Assembly: GCA_019635285.1 (NCBI GenBank)
Contig: JAHBZS010000004.1
Location: 96,258 to 160,257 of the forward strand
Length of the DNA stretch: 64,000 bases
Source of the DNA: Rubrivivax sp.
Lineage (GTDB): Bacteria; Pseudomonadota; Gammaproteobacteria; Burkholderiales; Burkholderiaceae_C
Reading direction: 5' to 3'
A program made the translations under genes and the position numbers. Shown in pieces: positions 46,967-55,382 of this stretch. A model generated the notes under the pieces. That model saw nothing but the letters and a program-made list of their open reading frames with translations, had not been told where the DNA came from and made no database searches. Each line of letters begins with the position of its first letter. Positions within the stretch are counted from its first letter, which is position 1.

Positions 46967-48785
46967 AAGCGTACATCCGCTCGATCACCTCGGCGTACTT
47001 CTCGCCGATGCTCTTGCGCTTGACCTTCATCGTCGCCGTGACCTCGCCGTCGTCGTGGTCTAGCTCCTTGACGAGCAGATGGAACTTGCGCACCTGCTGC
47101 ACCTGCGGCATGCGCGCATTGACCGCGTCGATTTCGCGCTGGATCAGCTCGCGCACCGGCGGCAGTTCCACCAGGCTGCGGAAGTGCGTGTAGGTCAGGC
47201 CCTGTTCCTCGGCCCACTTCGAGGTGCTCTCGAACTCCACCTGGATCAGTGCACTGACGAAGCGCCGGCGGTCGCCGATGACGATCGCCTCCTTGATGTA
47301 GGGCGAGAAGCGCAGCGCGTTCTCGATCTCGCTCGGCGTGATGTTCTTGCCGCCGGCCGTGATCATGATGTCCTTCTTGCGGTCGACGATGCGCAGCTCG
47401 CGGCCGGCCGGACCGTCTTCCCAGCGCGCGACATCGCCGGTGTGCAGCCAGCCGTCGGCATCGACGGCCTCACGCGTGGCCTCGTCGTTGTTCAGGTAGC
47501 CGCGGAAGACCACGTCGCCGCGCACCAAGATCTCGCCGTCGTCGGCCAGCTGCAGCTCGATGCCGGGATAGGCCACGCCGACCGTGCCCACCGGCGATTC
47601 GTCTCCCGGCTGCATCGTGGTCGCCCCGCTGGCCTCGGTCAGACCATAGGCCTCGCGGATCGGCACGCCCAGCGTGCGGAAGAACTTCAGGATCTCCGGC
47701 GCGATCGGCGCGCCCGAGGACACTGCCACGCGGCAGCGACGCAAGCCCACGTAGTTGAGCAGCGCGCGCAACACCACCACGTACCACAGTCCCCATTGCA
47801 GCTTCTGCGTCAGGCTCCAGCGGCTGCGCGGCGTCGCGGCCGCGTCGCCCAGCGCCGCGAAGGCGCGCTCGTAGACGGCGCGGCGCAGGCCGCCGGCCTC
47901 GCGGATCTTGGTCTGGATCGAGGCGTGGAACTTCTCCCAGACGCGCGGCACGCCGAAGAACACCTGCGGCGACAGCTCGCGCAGGTCTTCCTGCACGGTG
48001 CGCAGGCTCTCGGCGAAGTTGACGGTGGCACCGACCGAGATCGGTATGTGCACCGAGAACATCTGCTCGGCCATGTGACACAGCGGCAGGTACGACACCA
48101 GCTCGTCGCCGGGCCGACAGCCGAGCATGCTGTTCAGGCCGCGAGCCGCCGCACCCAGGCCGCGCCAGCTCATCATCGCCGCCTTCGGCCGGCCGGTGCT
48201 GCCGCTGGTGAAGACGATCAGGCCGATGTCGTCGAGTGCCGGGCCGCGTGTGGCCTCGGCCGCCTGCGGGGCATGCCGCGCCTCGTAGTCGCGCCCGCGC
48301 TCGACGACATCGTCGAAGTCGTAGAGACGGTCGCGCGCGTAGCGGCGCAGGCCGCGCGCATCGATCACGACCAGCGTGTGCAGCAGCGGCAGCCGCTCGC
48401 GCACCTCCAGCACCTTGTCCAGCTGCTCCTGGTCTTCGCAGACGATGATCGGCGCCTCGGACAACGCCAGCAGGTATTCGATCTCGTGCGCGGGCGACGT
48501 CGGGTAGACGCCGGCAGTGATGCCGCCGACCATGGCCGTGCCGAGCTGCGCGAACACCCATTCCTCGCGGTTCTCGCTGAGGACAGCGACCTTCTGGCCC
48601 GGCCGCAAGCCGAGGTCGAGCAGCCCCAGGCCGAACCAGCGCGAGCGCTCGGCGTACTGCGACCAGGTGACGGGACGCCAGACGCCGTTGATCTTCTGGC
48701 GCAGCGCCACGCCGTCGGGCTGCACGCGCGCCCAGTGCTGCAGTTGCTGCGGCAGCGGCAGGGACTTCAGGTCTTCGGAGCTCAT
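46965..48785 (-). CDS. long-chain-type AMP-dependent acyl-CoA ligase
   Basis: A 606-residue ligase of the FAA1/long-chain type, longer than the FadD at 31.6 kb. It has P-loop FTSGSTGRPKA near 192-202, LPLCHMAEQMFS near 242, YGLTEASG near 395-402, LHTGDVARW near 455 and DRKKDIMITAGGKNITPSEIE near 475-495 (as DRKKDIMITAGGKN and ITPSEIE). The C-terminal Lys is within VKRKSIGEKY. It starts 1 bp after the LivF stop, so activation is coupled to import by the ABC transporter. Bulky or aromatic acids are possible substrates as well as fatty acids. Confidence 0.87.
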   Translation of the reverse strand: MSSEDLKSLPLPQQLQHWARVQPDGVALRQKINGVWRPVTWSQYAERSRWFGLGLLDLGLRPGQKVAVLSENREEWVFAQLGTAMVGGITAGVYPTSPAHEIEYLLALSEAPIIVCEDQEQLDKVLEVRERLPLLHTLVVIDARGLRRYARDRLYDFDDVVERGRDYEARHAPQAAEATRGPALDDIGLIVFTSGSTGRPKAAMMSWRGLGAAARGLNSMLGCRPGDELVSYLPLCHMAEQMFSVHIPISVGATVNFAESLRTVQEDLRELSPQVFFGVPRVWEKFHASIQTKIREAGGLRRAVYERAFAALGDAAATPRSRWSLTQKLQWGLWYVVVLRALLNYVGLRRCRVAVSSGAPIAPEILKFFRTLGVPIREAYGLTEASGATTMQPGDESPVGTVGVAYPGIELQLADDGEILVRGDVVFRGYLNNDEATREAVDADGWLHTGDVARWEDGPAGRELRIVDRKKDIMITAGGKNITPSEIENALRFSPYIKEAIVIGDRRRFVSALIQVEFESTSKWAEEQGLTYTHFRSLVELPPVRELIQREIDAVNARMPQVQQVRKFHLLVKELDHDDGEVTATMKVKRKSIGEKYAEVIERMYA

Positions 48786-48786
48786 G

Positions 48787-49587
48787 TCAGGACAGCCACC
48801 GCTTGCGCCGCTTGTAGTGCTTGATGTCGCGGTAGTTCACGCGTTCTTCGCCGGCCTCGCCGGCGCCCAGGTAGAAGCGCTGCACATCGGGGTCGCCCAG
48901 CAGCCTGGCAGTCGGCCCGTTGATGACGATGCGCCCGCTTTCCATGATGTAGCCGGAGTGCGCGACGCCCAACGCCACGTGCGCGTTCTGCTCGACCAGC
49001 AGCATCGCAACACCCTGCTCACGGTTGATGCGCGCGATGATGTCGAAGATGTCCTTCACCACGAGGGGCGCCAACCCCAGCGACGGCTCGTCCAGCAGCA
49101 TCAGGCGCGGCTTGCCGACCAGCGCGCGGCCGATGGCCAGCATCTGCTGCTCGCCACCGGACAGATAGCCGGCCAGCTGCTTGCGCCGCTCATGCAGGCG
49201 CGGGAAGTAGCGGAACACCTGCTCGGTGTCGATGGCGCCGCGACCGGCCAACGCATTGCCGGCCGCGACCAGGTTGTCCTCCACGGTCAGATCGCCGAAG
49301 ATCTTGCGCCCCTCGCGCACATGGGCCAGGCCGGCGCGAGCCAGCTGATAGGCCATCTGGCCCGTCGTGTCCTCGCCGAAGAAGCGGATGCGCCCCGAAG
49401 CGACGCGTCCGTTTTCGTAAGGCAGGATGCCGCCGGCCGCCTTGAGCGTGCTGGTCTTGCCGGCGCCGTTGCTGCCGAGCAGCGCCACGATCTGGCCCTC
49501 CGGCACCTCGATCGACATGCCGCGCAGCGCCTGCACGCTGTGCTGGTACACGACCTCGATGTTTTCGATGCTGAGCGCAGCGGTCAT
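48787..49587 (-). CDS. livF: branched-chain amino acid-type ABC transporter ATP-binding protein LivF
   Basis: 266 residues: Walker A GSNGAGKTST at 38-47, signature YLSGGEQQ near 140, Walker B LMLLDEPSLGLAP near 160-172 and the H-loop region VEQNAH near 198. The basic tail KRRKRW is unusual. With LivG it powers the importer. It lies downstream of the solute-binding protein gene and directly before the ligase gene, so the substrate is more likely a carboxylic acid than an amino acid. Confidence 0.9.
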   Translation of the reverse strand: MTAALSIENIEVVYQHSVQALRGMSIEVPEGQIVALLGSNGAGKTSTLKAAGGILPYENGRVASGRIRFFGEDTTGQMAYQLARAGLAHVREGRKIFGDLTVEDNLVAAGNALAGRGAIDTEQVFRYFPRLHERRKQLAGYLSGGEQQMLAIGRALVGKPRLMLLDEPSLGLAPLVVKDIFDIIARINREQGVAMLLVEQNAHVALGVAHSGYIMESGRIVINGPTARLLGDPDVQRFYLGAGEAGEERVNYRDIKHYKRRKRWLS

Positions 49588-49657
49588 ACGCGTCTAGAAG
49601 AACCTTGGTTGGCCGAGCGATCGCTGCGGACCCGGCTCCGCCGGTCCGCTGGCGATG

Positions 49658-49699
49658 CCCCCTCGAGGGGGCGGCCGAAGGCCGTAGGGGGTGGGCCCA
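49658..49699 (-). repeat. C/G-rich intergenic dispersed repeat, copy B
   Basis: CCCCCTCGAGGGGG followed by CGGCCGAAGGCCG and TAGGGGGTGGGCCC. It is the same layout as copy A at 27322-27379. It lies in the gap between livF and the solute-binding protein gene, immediately next to the latter's stop, and could fold into a stable hairpin that shapes the mRNA ends. Confidence 0.6.
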
Positions 49700-49700
49700 T

Positions 49701-50900
49701 TCACACCTTGATCCAGCCGCTGGCCGGCTCCATCGTCTTCTTGGCCGGGTCGTAGCTGTAGATGCGGCCGATCGGCGCCTGGTGGCTGCTGTAGTCGACC
49801 AGCGACCCGAAGATGCCGCCGGAATCCCATGCCGTCATGCTGGCGAGCGCGGCTTTCATGTTGGGCAGCGTCAGCGGCTTGTTGGCCTTGATGCAGCGCT
49901 CGGCGATCTCGGCGAAGACCATGCCCGACAGCCAGCTGGAGATGTAGAACGGCGAGATGTGCTTGACGTCCGGGCGGTTCTTGGCCAGGTACTCGCGCAT
50001 GTTGTTGATCATGTCGGAGTCGGTCTCGTGCCCGTAGCGGTACATGGCGGCACCGGTCAGGTTGACGTTCAGCTTGGCCAGCGCCTCGTAGGCCGGACGG
50101 TCCAGACCCCAGGCCGTGCCCATGATCTGCGGGTTCAACCCGGCCTCCTGCATCTGGCGCACGAACTCGGGCATCGGCGCCAGGATGTAGCCCTGGAAGA
50201 TGACGATGTCGGGACGCGCGCGCCGCAGCTTCGCCACCTCGGGCGCGACGTCGATGCCCGACTGCTTGGTGACGATCTCTTCGACGATCGGCAGACCCAG
50301 CTTCTGCGCTCGCGCCTTGCCACCGGGGATGCCATCGCGGCCGAACTCGGTGTCGGCATATACGTAGGCGATGCGCGGCTTGTTGCTGCCATTGGCACGC
50401 GCGATGTACTCCATCAGGATCTCGTGCAGCCGCGGATAGGTCGGCCCGGGCACGAAGTTCTGCGGCACCGCGGCGGGGTCGGCCACCACGCTGGCCAGCG
50501 AGGTGGAACTGGTCATGATCGTGCCGGCCGCCACGGCATCCTGGGTGACGGCCTTGACCCACTGTGTGCTGTCGCCGTAGAAGAAGCTCGGCTTCTCGGC
50601 CGCCATGATCTTCTTGAAGATGGCCACGCCCTGGTCGAGCTTGAAGCCGCTGTCCTCCGACACGTAACGCAGCTTGCGACCCATCACCCCGCCCTTGCCG
50701 GTGCGCCAGGCGCAATAGTCGTTCAGCCCCTGGTTCATGGCCACGCCGGCGAACGAGAACACGCCGGTCATCGGCTGGCTGGCGCCGACCACGATGTCTC
50801 CCTTGTGCGCCTGGGCCTGGGACCGGCCGATGGCGAAGGGGCCCAGCGCCGCTGCGGCGCCCACGGAATGCACGATCTTGCGTCGGGTCAGGTCGGTCAT
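49701..50900 (-). CDS. ABC transporter substrate-binding protein (LivJ/LivK-like)
   Basis: 399 residues. The N-terminal export signal has a twin-arginine look (LTRRKIVHSVGAAAALG, cut near SQAQA). The type I periplasmic binding fold follows: IVVGASQPMTGVFSFAG near 36-52, QDAVAAGTIMTSSTS near 120-134 and AYVYADTEFGRDG near 178. AAGGAGACC precedes the ATG. It belongs to the Liv-type group that in betaproteobacteria often binds aromatic or other carboxylates. It captures the substrate in the periplasm for LivHMGF. Confidence 0.9.
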   Translation of the reverse strand: MTDLTRRKIVHSVGAAAALGPFAIGRSQAQAHKGDIVVGASQPMTGVFSFAGVAMNQGLNDYCAWRTGKGGVMGRKLRYVSEDSGFKLDQGVAIFKKIMAAEKPSFFYGDSTQWVKAVTQDAVAAGTIMTSSTSLASVVADPAAVPQNFVPGPTYPRLHEILMEYIARANGSNKPRIAYVYADTEFGRDGIPGGKARAQKLGLPIVEEIVTKQSGIDVAPEVAKLRRARPDIVIFQGYILAPMPEFVRQMQEAGLNPQIMGTAWGLDRPAYEALAKLNVNLTGAAMYRYGHETDSDMINNMREYLAKNRPDVKHISPFYISSWLSGMVFAEIAERCIKANKPLTLPNMKAALASMTAWDSGGIFGSLVDYSSHQAPIGRIYSYDPAKKTMEPASGWIKV

Positions 50901-50945
50901 GGAGGTCTCCTTGATGAGGGTCGGACGGGTTCTTCGGGGGCGAAC

Positions 50946-51986
50946 TCAGGTCTTGAAAGGCCAGAGATGGAAGACGCGCCGCACACGCGCCCAGATAGCG
51001 GCCAGGCCGTGCGGTTCGAACACGAGAAAGCCGATGATCAGAATGCCGAACACCACCTGCTGCATCGGCAGTAGCAGACCGGCGACACCGGGAAACCATT
51101 CCGAGCTGCTGTGCGCCAACAGGCGCAGCACCTCGGGCACGAAGGTCATGAACAGCGCGCCGAAGATGCTGCCAAGCACCGTGCCCAGCCCGCCGACGAT
51201 GGTCGCAGCGAGATAGAACACCGACAGTGTCAGCACGAAGTACTCTGGTGTGATCGCGCCGTAGAAGTAGCCAAGCAATCCGCCGGCCACGCCGGCGTAG
51301 AAGGCACCGATCGAGAATGCGAGCAGCTTGGTGTGCAGCAGGTTCACACCCAGGATCTCGGCCGAGAAGTCTCGTTCGCGCACGGCCACGAAGGCGCGAC
51401 CGAAGTGCGTGCGGCCCAGATTCTTGGCGGCCAGCGCCATGACGAAGGCCACGACGAAGATCAGGTAGAAGTTGCGGTGGTCGCCGACGAACTCGAAGCC
51501 GAACAGCGAAGCCCGCGGAATGCTAGTGCCCGGCACGCCGCCGGTCACCGACTCCCATTCGCGAAAGACGAAGGTCAGGATGAAGTGCGCCGCCAGGGTT
51601 GCAACCGCCAGATAGATGCCCTTCACGCGCAAGCTGGGCAGGCCGACGATCAACCCCAGCGCGGCCGCCAGCAGGCCCGCGGCCGGCAGCGTCAGGTAAA
51701 AGGGCAGACCCTGCTTGGCCAGCCAGGCAACCGTGTAGCAGCCCACGCCGACAAAGGCGCCATGACTCAGCGAGATCAGCCCGGCATTGCCAGTGGTCAG
51801 GTTCAACCCGAGAGTCGCGATGACGTGGATACCGACGATGCAGGCCATCGCCAGCATGTAGTCCGTGCCCCACAGCGGCATCGTGAAGAGCGAGAGCACG
51901 AACGCCAGCATCCAGCCGCGCCGCGTGGGCGAATCCCATAGCCGCTCTTCCGCGGAAAAGCTCTCATGAAAGACACCGGTACGCAT
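50946..51986 (-). CDS. livM: branched-chain-type ABC transporter permease LivM
   Basis: 346 residues with about nine or ten hydrophobic helices. The LivM signature region NLTTGNAGLISLSHGAFVGVG (as NLTTGNAGLISLSHG, then AFVGVG) is near 62-82, and the cytoplasmic loop AVRERDFSAEILGVN near 200-214 contains the EAA-like contact to the ATPases. It starts 9 bp after livH. It forms the inner-membrane channel with LivH. Confidence 0.9.
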   Translation of the reverse strand: MRTGVFHESFSAEERLWDSPTRRGWMLAFVLSLFTMPLWGTDYMLAMACIVGIHVIATLGLNLTTGNAGLISLSHGAFVGVGCYTVAWLAKQGLPFYLTLPAAGLLAAALGLIVGLPSLRVKGIYLAVATLAAHFILTFVFREWESVTGGVPGTSIPRASLFGFEFVGDHRNFYLIFVVAFVMALAAKNLGRTHFGRAFVAVRERDFSAEILGVNLLHTKLLAFSIGAFYAGVAGGLLGYFYGAITPEYFVLTLSVFYLAATIVGGLGTVLGSIFGALFMTFVPEVLRLLAHSSSEWFPGVAGLLLPMQQVVFGILIIGFLVFEPHGLAAIWARVRRVFHLWPFKT

Positions 51987-51995
51987 GCCACTCTC

Positions 51996-52868
51996 TCAAA
52001 GACGTTCGATACCACGCGTGCCGAACAAGCCGTAGGGGCGAACGATCAGGACCGCCAGCACGACGACATAGGGCACCACGTCGCGCGACTTGCCCCCGAG
52101 GTAGCCGGCGCCGATGGCCTCGACCCAGCCGACGATGAGGCTGGCGACAATGGCACCGAGAACGCTGTCCATGCCGCCCAGAATGATGGCCGCGAACACG
52201 CCGAGTGCCGCCGAGGCCAGAAGCGGCGACAGGCCCGCCGAACTGGCGATCAACACCCCGGCCACCGTTCCGACCAGGCCGCTGAGCACCCAGGTCAGGC
52301 GCTGCGAGTAGTTGATGTTGATGCCCAGCGCCGACGCCGTGACCTGATCACTCGCAGTAGCGCGCAGTGCGATGCCGGTCTTGGAATAACGGAAGAAGGC
52401 GAGAAAGCCGCCGATCAGCACCGCCGCGACCGCGAAGTTGCCGAGCACCGTACCCGGAATCAGGATGTCGCCCATGATGATCGGCGTGCGCGGCAGCAGC
52501 GTCGGCGGGGTGTAGGTATCGCCACCCCACACCGCTTCGACGCCGCCATGGATGATGCTGGCCATGCCGATGGTCGCCATCAGCACCGCGACCGCAGGCT
52601 GGCCGGACAGCGGCCGCAGCACCAGACGCTCGACGACGACCGCCGACGCGCCGATGGCCAGCATCGCGATCACGAAGGCCAGCCAGGGCGGCAACTCGAA
52701 GCTCACCGCACCCGCGTAGTACAGGTAGGCGCCGAGCATCATGACCTCGCCGACCGCGAAGTTGACGACGCCCGTACCCTTGTAGATGAGCACGAAGCTC
52801 AACGCGATCAGCGCAATCACGCCGCCGGACAGCAGGCCGAGCAGGCTGTATTCGAGGAATTCGCTCAT
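51996..52868 (-). CDS. livH: branched-chain-type ABC transporter permease LivH
   Basis: 290 residues from the ATG at 52868, which is 1 bp after the livG stop. It has eight or more membrane helices, the N-terminal GLLSGGVIALIALSFVLIYKGTGVVNFAVGE region (as GLLSGGVIALIAL and KGTGVVNFAVGE), and the loop RATASDQVTASALGIN near 180 for ATPase contact. An ATG eight codons earlier lies inside livG and is less likely. Confidence 0.9.
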   Translation of the reverse strand: MSEFLEYSLLGLLSGGVIALIALSFVLIYKGTGVVNFAVGEVMMLGAYLYYAGAVSFELPPWLAFVIAMLAIGASAVVVERLVLRPLSGQPAVAVLMATIGMASIIHGGVEAVWGGDTYTPPTLLPRTPIIMGDILIPGTVLGNFAVAAVLIGGFLAFFRYSKTGIALRATASDQVTASALGININYSQRLTWVLSGLVGTVAGVLIASSAGLSPLLASAALGVFAAIILGGMDSVLGAIVASLIVGWVEAIGAGYLGGKSRDVVPYVVVLAVLIVRPYGLFGTRGIERL

Positions 52869-52869
52869 G

Positions 52870-53676
52870 TCAGTGGGTAGCGCTTTCGGCACCCAGATAG
52901 GCTTCGATGACCTGCGGGTGCCGGCGCACCTCGTCGGGCGTGCCGGCGGCGATCACCTGGCCGAAGTTCAGTACCACCACGTGGCTGGAGATGTCCATCA
53001 CCATGCCCATGTCGTGCTCGACCAGCAGCACCGACACGCCCCACTCTTCCTGCACGTCGAGGATGAAGCGGGCCATGTCCTCGGTCTCTTCGCGATTCAT
53101 GCCGGCCACCGGCTCGTCGAGCATCAGCATGCGTGGCCGCATGGCGAGCGCGCGCGCCAGCTCCACCCGCTTCTGCAGGCCGTAGGGCAGCGCGTCGACG
53201 CTACGGTGACGGATGTGGTCGATCTCGAGGAAGTCGACGACGCGCTTCTCGACGTCGGCGCGCAGCGCGTCCTCCTCCACACGCGCCTTGCGGCCGTAAG
53301 CCAGCGCCGACAGCAGGCCAGAGTGCATCAGGTGATGGCCGCCGAGCTTGATGTTCTCCAGCACGCTCAGGCCGCGGAACAGCGCGATGTTCTGGAAGGT
53401 GCGGCCCAGGCCCATGCCGGCGCGCGCATGCACCGGCTCGCGCGTGATGTCGCGCTCGCCCAGCAGCACACGCCCGGCCGAGGGCTTGTAGAAGCCGGAG
53501 ATGGCATTGAAAACACTGGTCTTGCCCGCGCCGTTGGGACCGATGACCGCCGTGATGCGGCCCGGCGCCGCCTCGAAGGAGACGCCGCGCAGCGCATGGA
53601 TGCCGCCGAAGCGCAGGTCGACCTGCTCGACGCGCAGGCCAAGCCCGACGGCTTCGGCCGGAACGGCTCGCGACAT
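52870..53676 (-). CDS. livG: branched-chain-type ABC transporter ATP-binding protein LivG
   Basis: 268 residues from the ATG at 53676 (an ATG at 53703 is an alternative). Walker A GPNGAGKTS near 46-54, the LivG-specific long insert with GRTFQNIALF near 89-98, signature LPYGLQKRVELARAL near 162-176, Walker B MLMLDEPVAGMN near 182-193 and VEHDMG near 220. The signature LPYGLQ departs slightly from LSGGQ, as usual in LivG. First gene of the importer/ligase operon. Confidence 0.9.
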   Translation of the reverse strand: MSRAVPAEAVGLGLRVEQVDLRFGGIHALRGVSFEAAPGRITAVIGPNGAGKTSVFNAISGFYKPSAGRVLLGERDITREPVHARAGMGLGRTFQNIALFRGLSVLENIKLGGHHLMHSGLLSALAYGRKARVEEDALRADVEKRVVDFLEIDHIRHRSVDALPYGLQKRVELARALAMRPRMLMLDEPVAGMNREETEDMARFILDVQEEWGVSVLLVEHDMGMVMDISSHVVVLNFGQVIAAGTPDEVRRHPQVIEAYLGAESATH

Positions 53677-53706
53677 GGGGATGCGACTCTGTAGCACATG
53701 CATACC

Positions 53707-53720
53707 GTACGCTACCGCAT
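53707..53720. promoter_or_regulatory. degenerate GTWCGC-type operator, copy 8
   Basis: GTACGCTACCGCAT: the left half-site GTACGCT is identical to copy 4, while the right half is weak. It lies 31 bp upstream of the livG start, the expected place for control of the importer operon. Confidence 0.4.
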
Positions 53721-53843
53721 TATATTTTTGCTTACCTCAGTAGTTTCCCCGCCTGTCGCCGTGGATTGTTGCCGCCGACCGAAAACTGAGCCAGGTGTTC
53801 GACCTACCCTGCTGCTTCTTTGTGCAGCTGGGGGTGAGGAGTG

Positions 53844-54888
53844 ATGGACATGATTGGCAGGATCCAGTGCTTGCGTAGCTGGGGCAAGAAGTGCGAGCGC
53901 GAGATCGCGCGCATGACGGGGCTGTAGCGCAACACGGTGGCCAAGTGGCTGCACGGCGAGGTCGATGGCCCGCCGAAGTACCGGCGCCAGGTGCAGCCGA
54001 ACGAGCTGACGCCGTTTGTCGAAGCAAGCAAGCACGCGTTTAAGGCCGGCGCGCGCCGACCGAGGCACGAGCGGCGCACGGCCAAGGCGCTGTATGCGCA
54101 GATCAAGGCAGAGAGCTATGCAGGTGGCTACACGCGGCTGACCGACTTCATTCGCGCGTGGCGCCAGGGGAAGGTCAGGGTGCAGCGATGAACGCCTTCG
54201 TGCCCCTGGCCTTCGAGCTCGGCGAGGCGTTCCAGTTCGACTGTAGCGAGGAAGGCCTGGTGGTGGGCGGCATCTACTACCGGGCGCAGGTCGCGCACAT
54301 GAAGCTGTGCGCGTCGCGGGCGTTTTGGCTGGTGGCCTATCCGAGCCAGGGCCACAAGATACTGGTCGATGCACACACGCGCGGCTTCGCGGCGCTCGGA
54401 GGTGTCCCGCGGCGCGGCATCTTCGGCAACATGAAGACGGCGGTCGACAAGGTCAAGAAGGGCTAGGGCCGCGTCGTCGACGCGCGCTTCGCGGTGATGT
54501 GCGCGCACTACCTGGTCGACGCCGACTTCTGCAACGTCGCTTCGGGTTGGAAGAAGGGCGTCGTCGAGAAGAACGTCCAGGACAGCCGCCGGCGCATCTG
54601 GATCGAGGCGGCCAAGCAGCGCTGGGGCAGCTTCGCCGAACTCAACGCCCAGCTGGGCCAGCGCTGCCGCGCCCTGTGGGATGAGGTGCGCCACCCCGAG
54701 CATGACCAGTTCAGCGTGGCCGAGATGCTCAAGCACGAGCGGGCGCACCTGATGCCGATGCCGGCGCCCTTCGACGGCTACGTCGAGAAGCCGGCGCGGG
54801 TGTCGAGTACCAGTCTGGTGTCGGTGGCGCGGAACCGCTACTCGGTGCCGTGTGAGCTGGTCGGTCAGATGGTCAGCACCCGGCTGTA
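53844..54888 (+). pseudogene. istA: istA transposase pseudogene (IS21 family)
   Basis: It begins MDMIGRIQCL with an HTH region, is interrupted by TAG just after IARMTGL (near 53925), continues AKWLHGEVDGPPKYRR to about 54190, shifts frame, resumes at FQFDCSEEG (first catalytic Asp region) from about 54230, hits a second TAG near 54465, and continues GRVVDARFAVMCAHYL through VARNRYSVPCELVG to a stop at 54888. At least two stops and one frameshift make it nonfunctional. Confidence 0.78.
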
Positions 54889-54969
54889 GCCGAACGCGGT
54901 GGCCATTGCCGCCGACGACGCGATCGTCGCTTGCCATGACCGGCTAAGCAATGCAGGGGAGAGCCACCA

Positions 54970-55350
54970 GATGCACGCAGCGAAGTTCCCGATGCATCGC
55001 GACCTGGCGGGCTTCGACTTGGCGGTCTCGCCGGTGGACCGCAATGGTTGCCACGCTGGCCGAGGCGGCGTTCACCGACGACGCGCACAACGTCGTCCTC
55101 GTGGGGCGGCCCGGGCACGGGCAAGACGCACCTGGCAACGGCCATCGGCGTGTCGGGCATCACCCGGCACGGCAGGCGCGTGCGCTTCTGCTCCACGGTC
55201 GACCTGGTCAACGCGCTGGAGCAGGAGAAGGCCCTGGGCAAGGCCGGCGCATCGCCATGAGCCTGTTGCGCATGGATCTGGTCATCTTGGACGACCTGGG
55301 CTACCTGCCGTTCAGCCAGGCCGGCAGGGCGTTGCTGTTTCACCTGCTCA
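54970..55350 (+). pseudogene. istB: istB ATPase pseudogene, truncated
   Basis: Pieces of the IS21 helper ATPase in different frames: HRDLAGFDLAVSPVDRN, then TLAEAAFTDDAHNVVLVG, then GPGTGKTHLATAIGVSG (Walker A), VRFCSTVDLVNALEQEKALGKAG (as VRFCSTVDLVNALEQ and EKALGKAG), then LLRMDLVILDDLGYLPFSQ (Walker B). At least three frameshifts; the C-terminal third is missing. Confidence 0.75.
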
Positions 55351-55382
55351 GGAGTTGGCGCAACACCTTGGCGTCACCGTAG

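Larger units (their letters stand above)
53767..55382 (+). mobile_element. decayed IS21-family element (istA/istB remnants)
   Basis: The sequence after the livG promoter (GCCGACCGAAAACTGAGCC near 53775) looks like an IS21-type end, followed by istA- and istB-like reading frames broken by stops and frameshifts. The right end is lost after the istB remnant, so limits are approximate. It marks the boundary between the catabolic genes and the conjugation genes. Confidence 0.7.
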
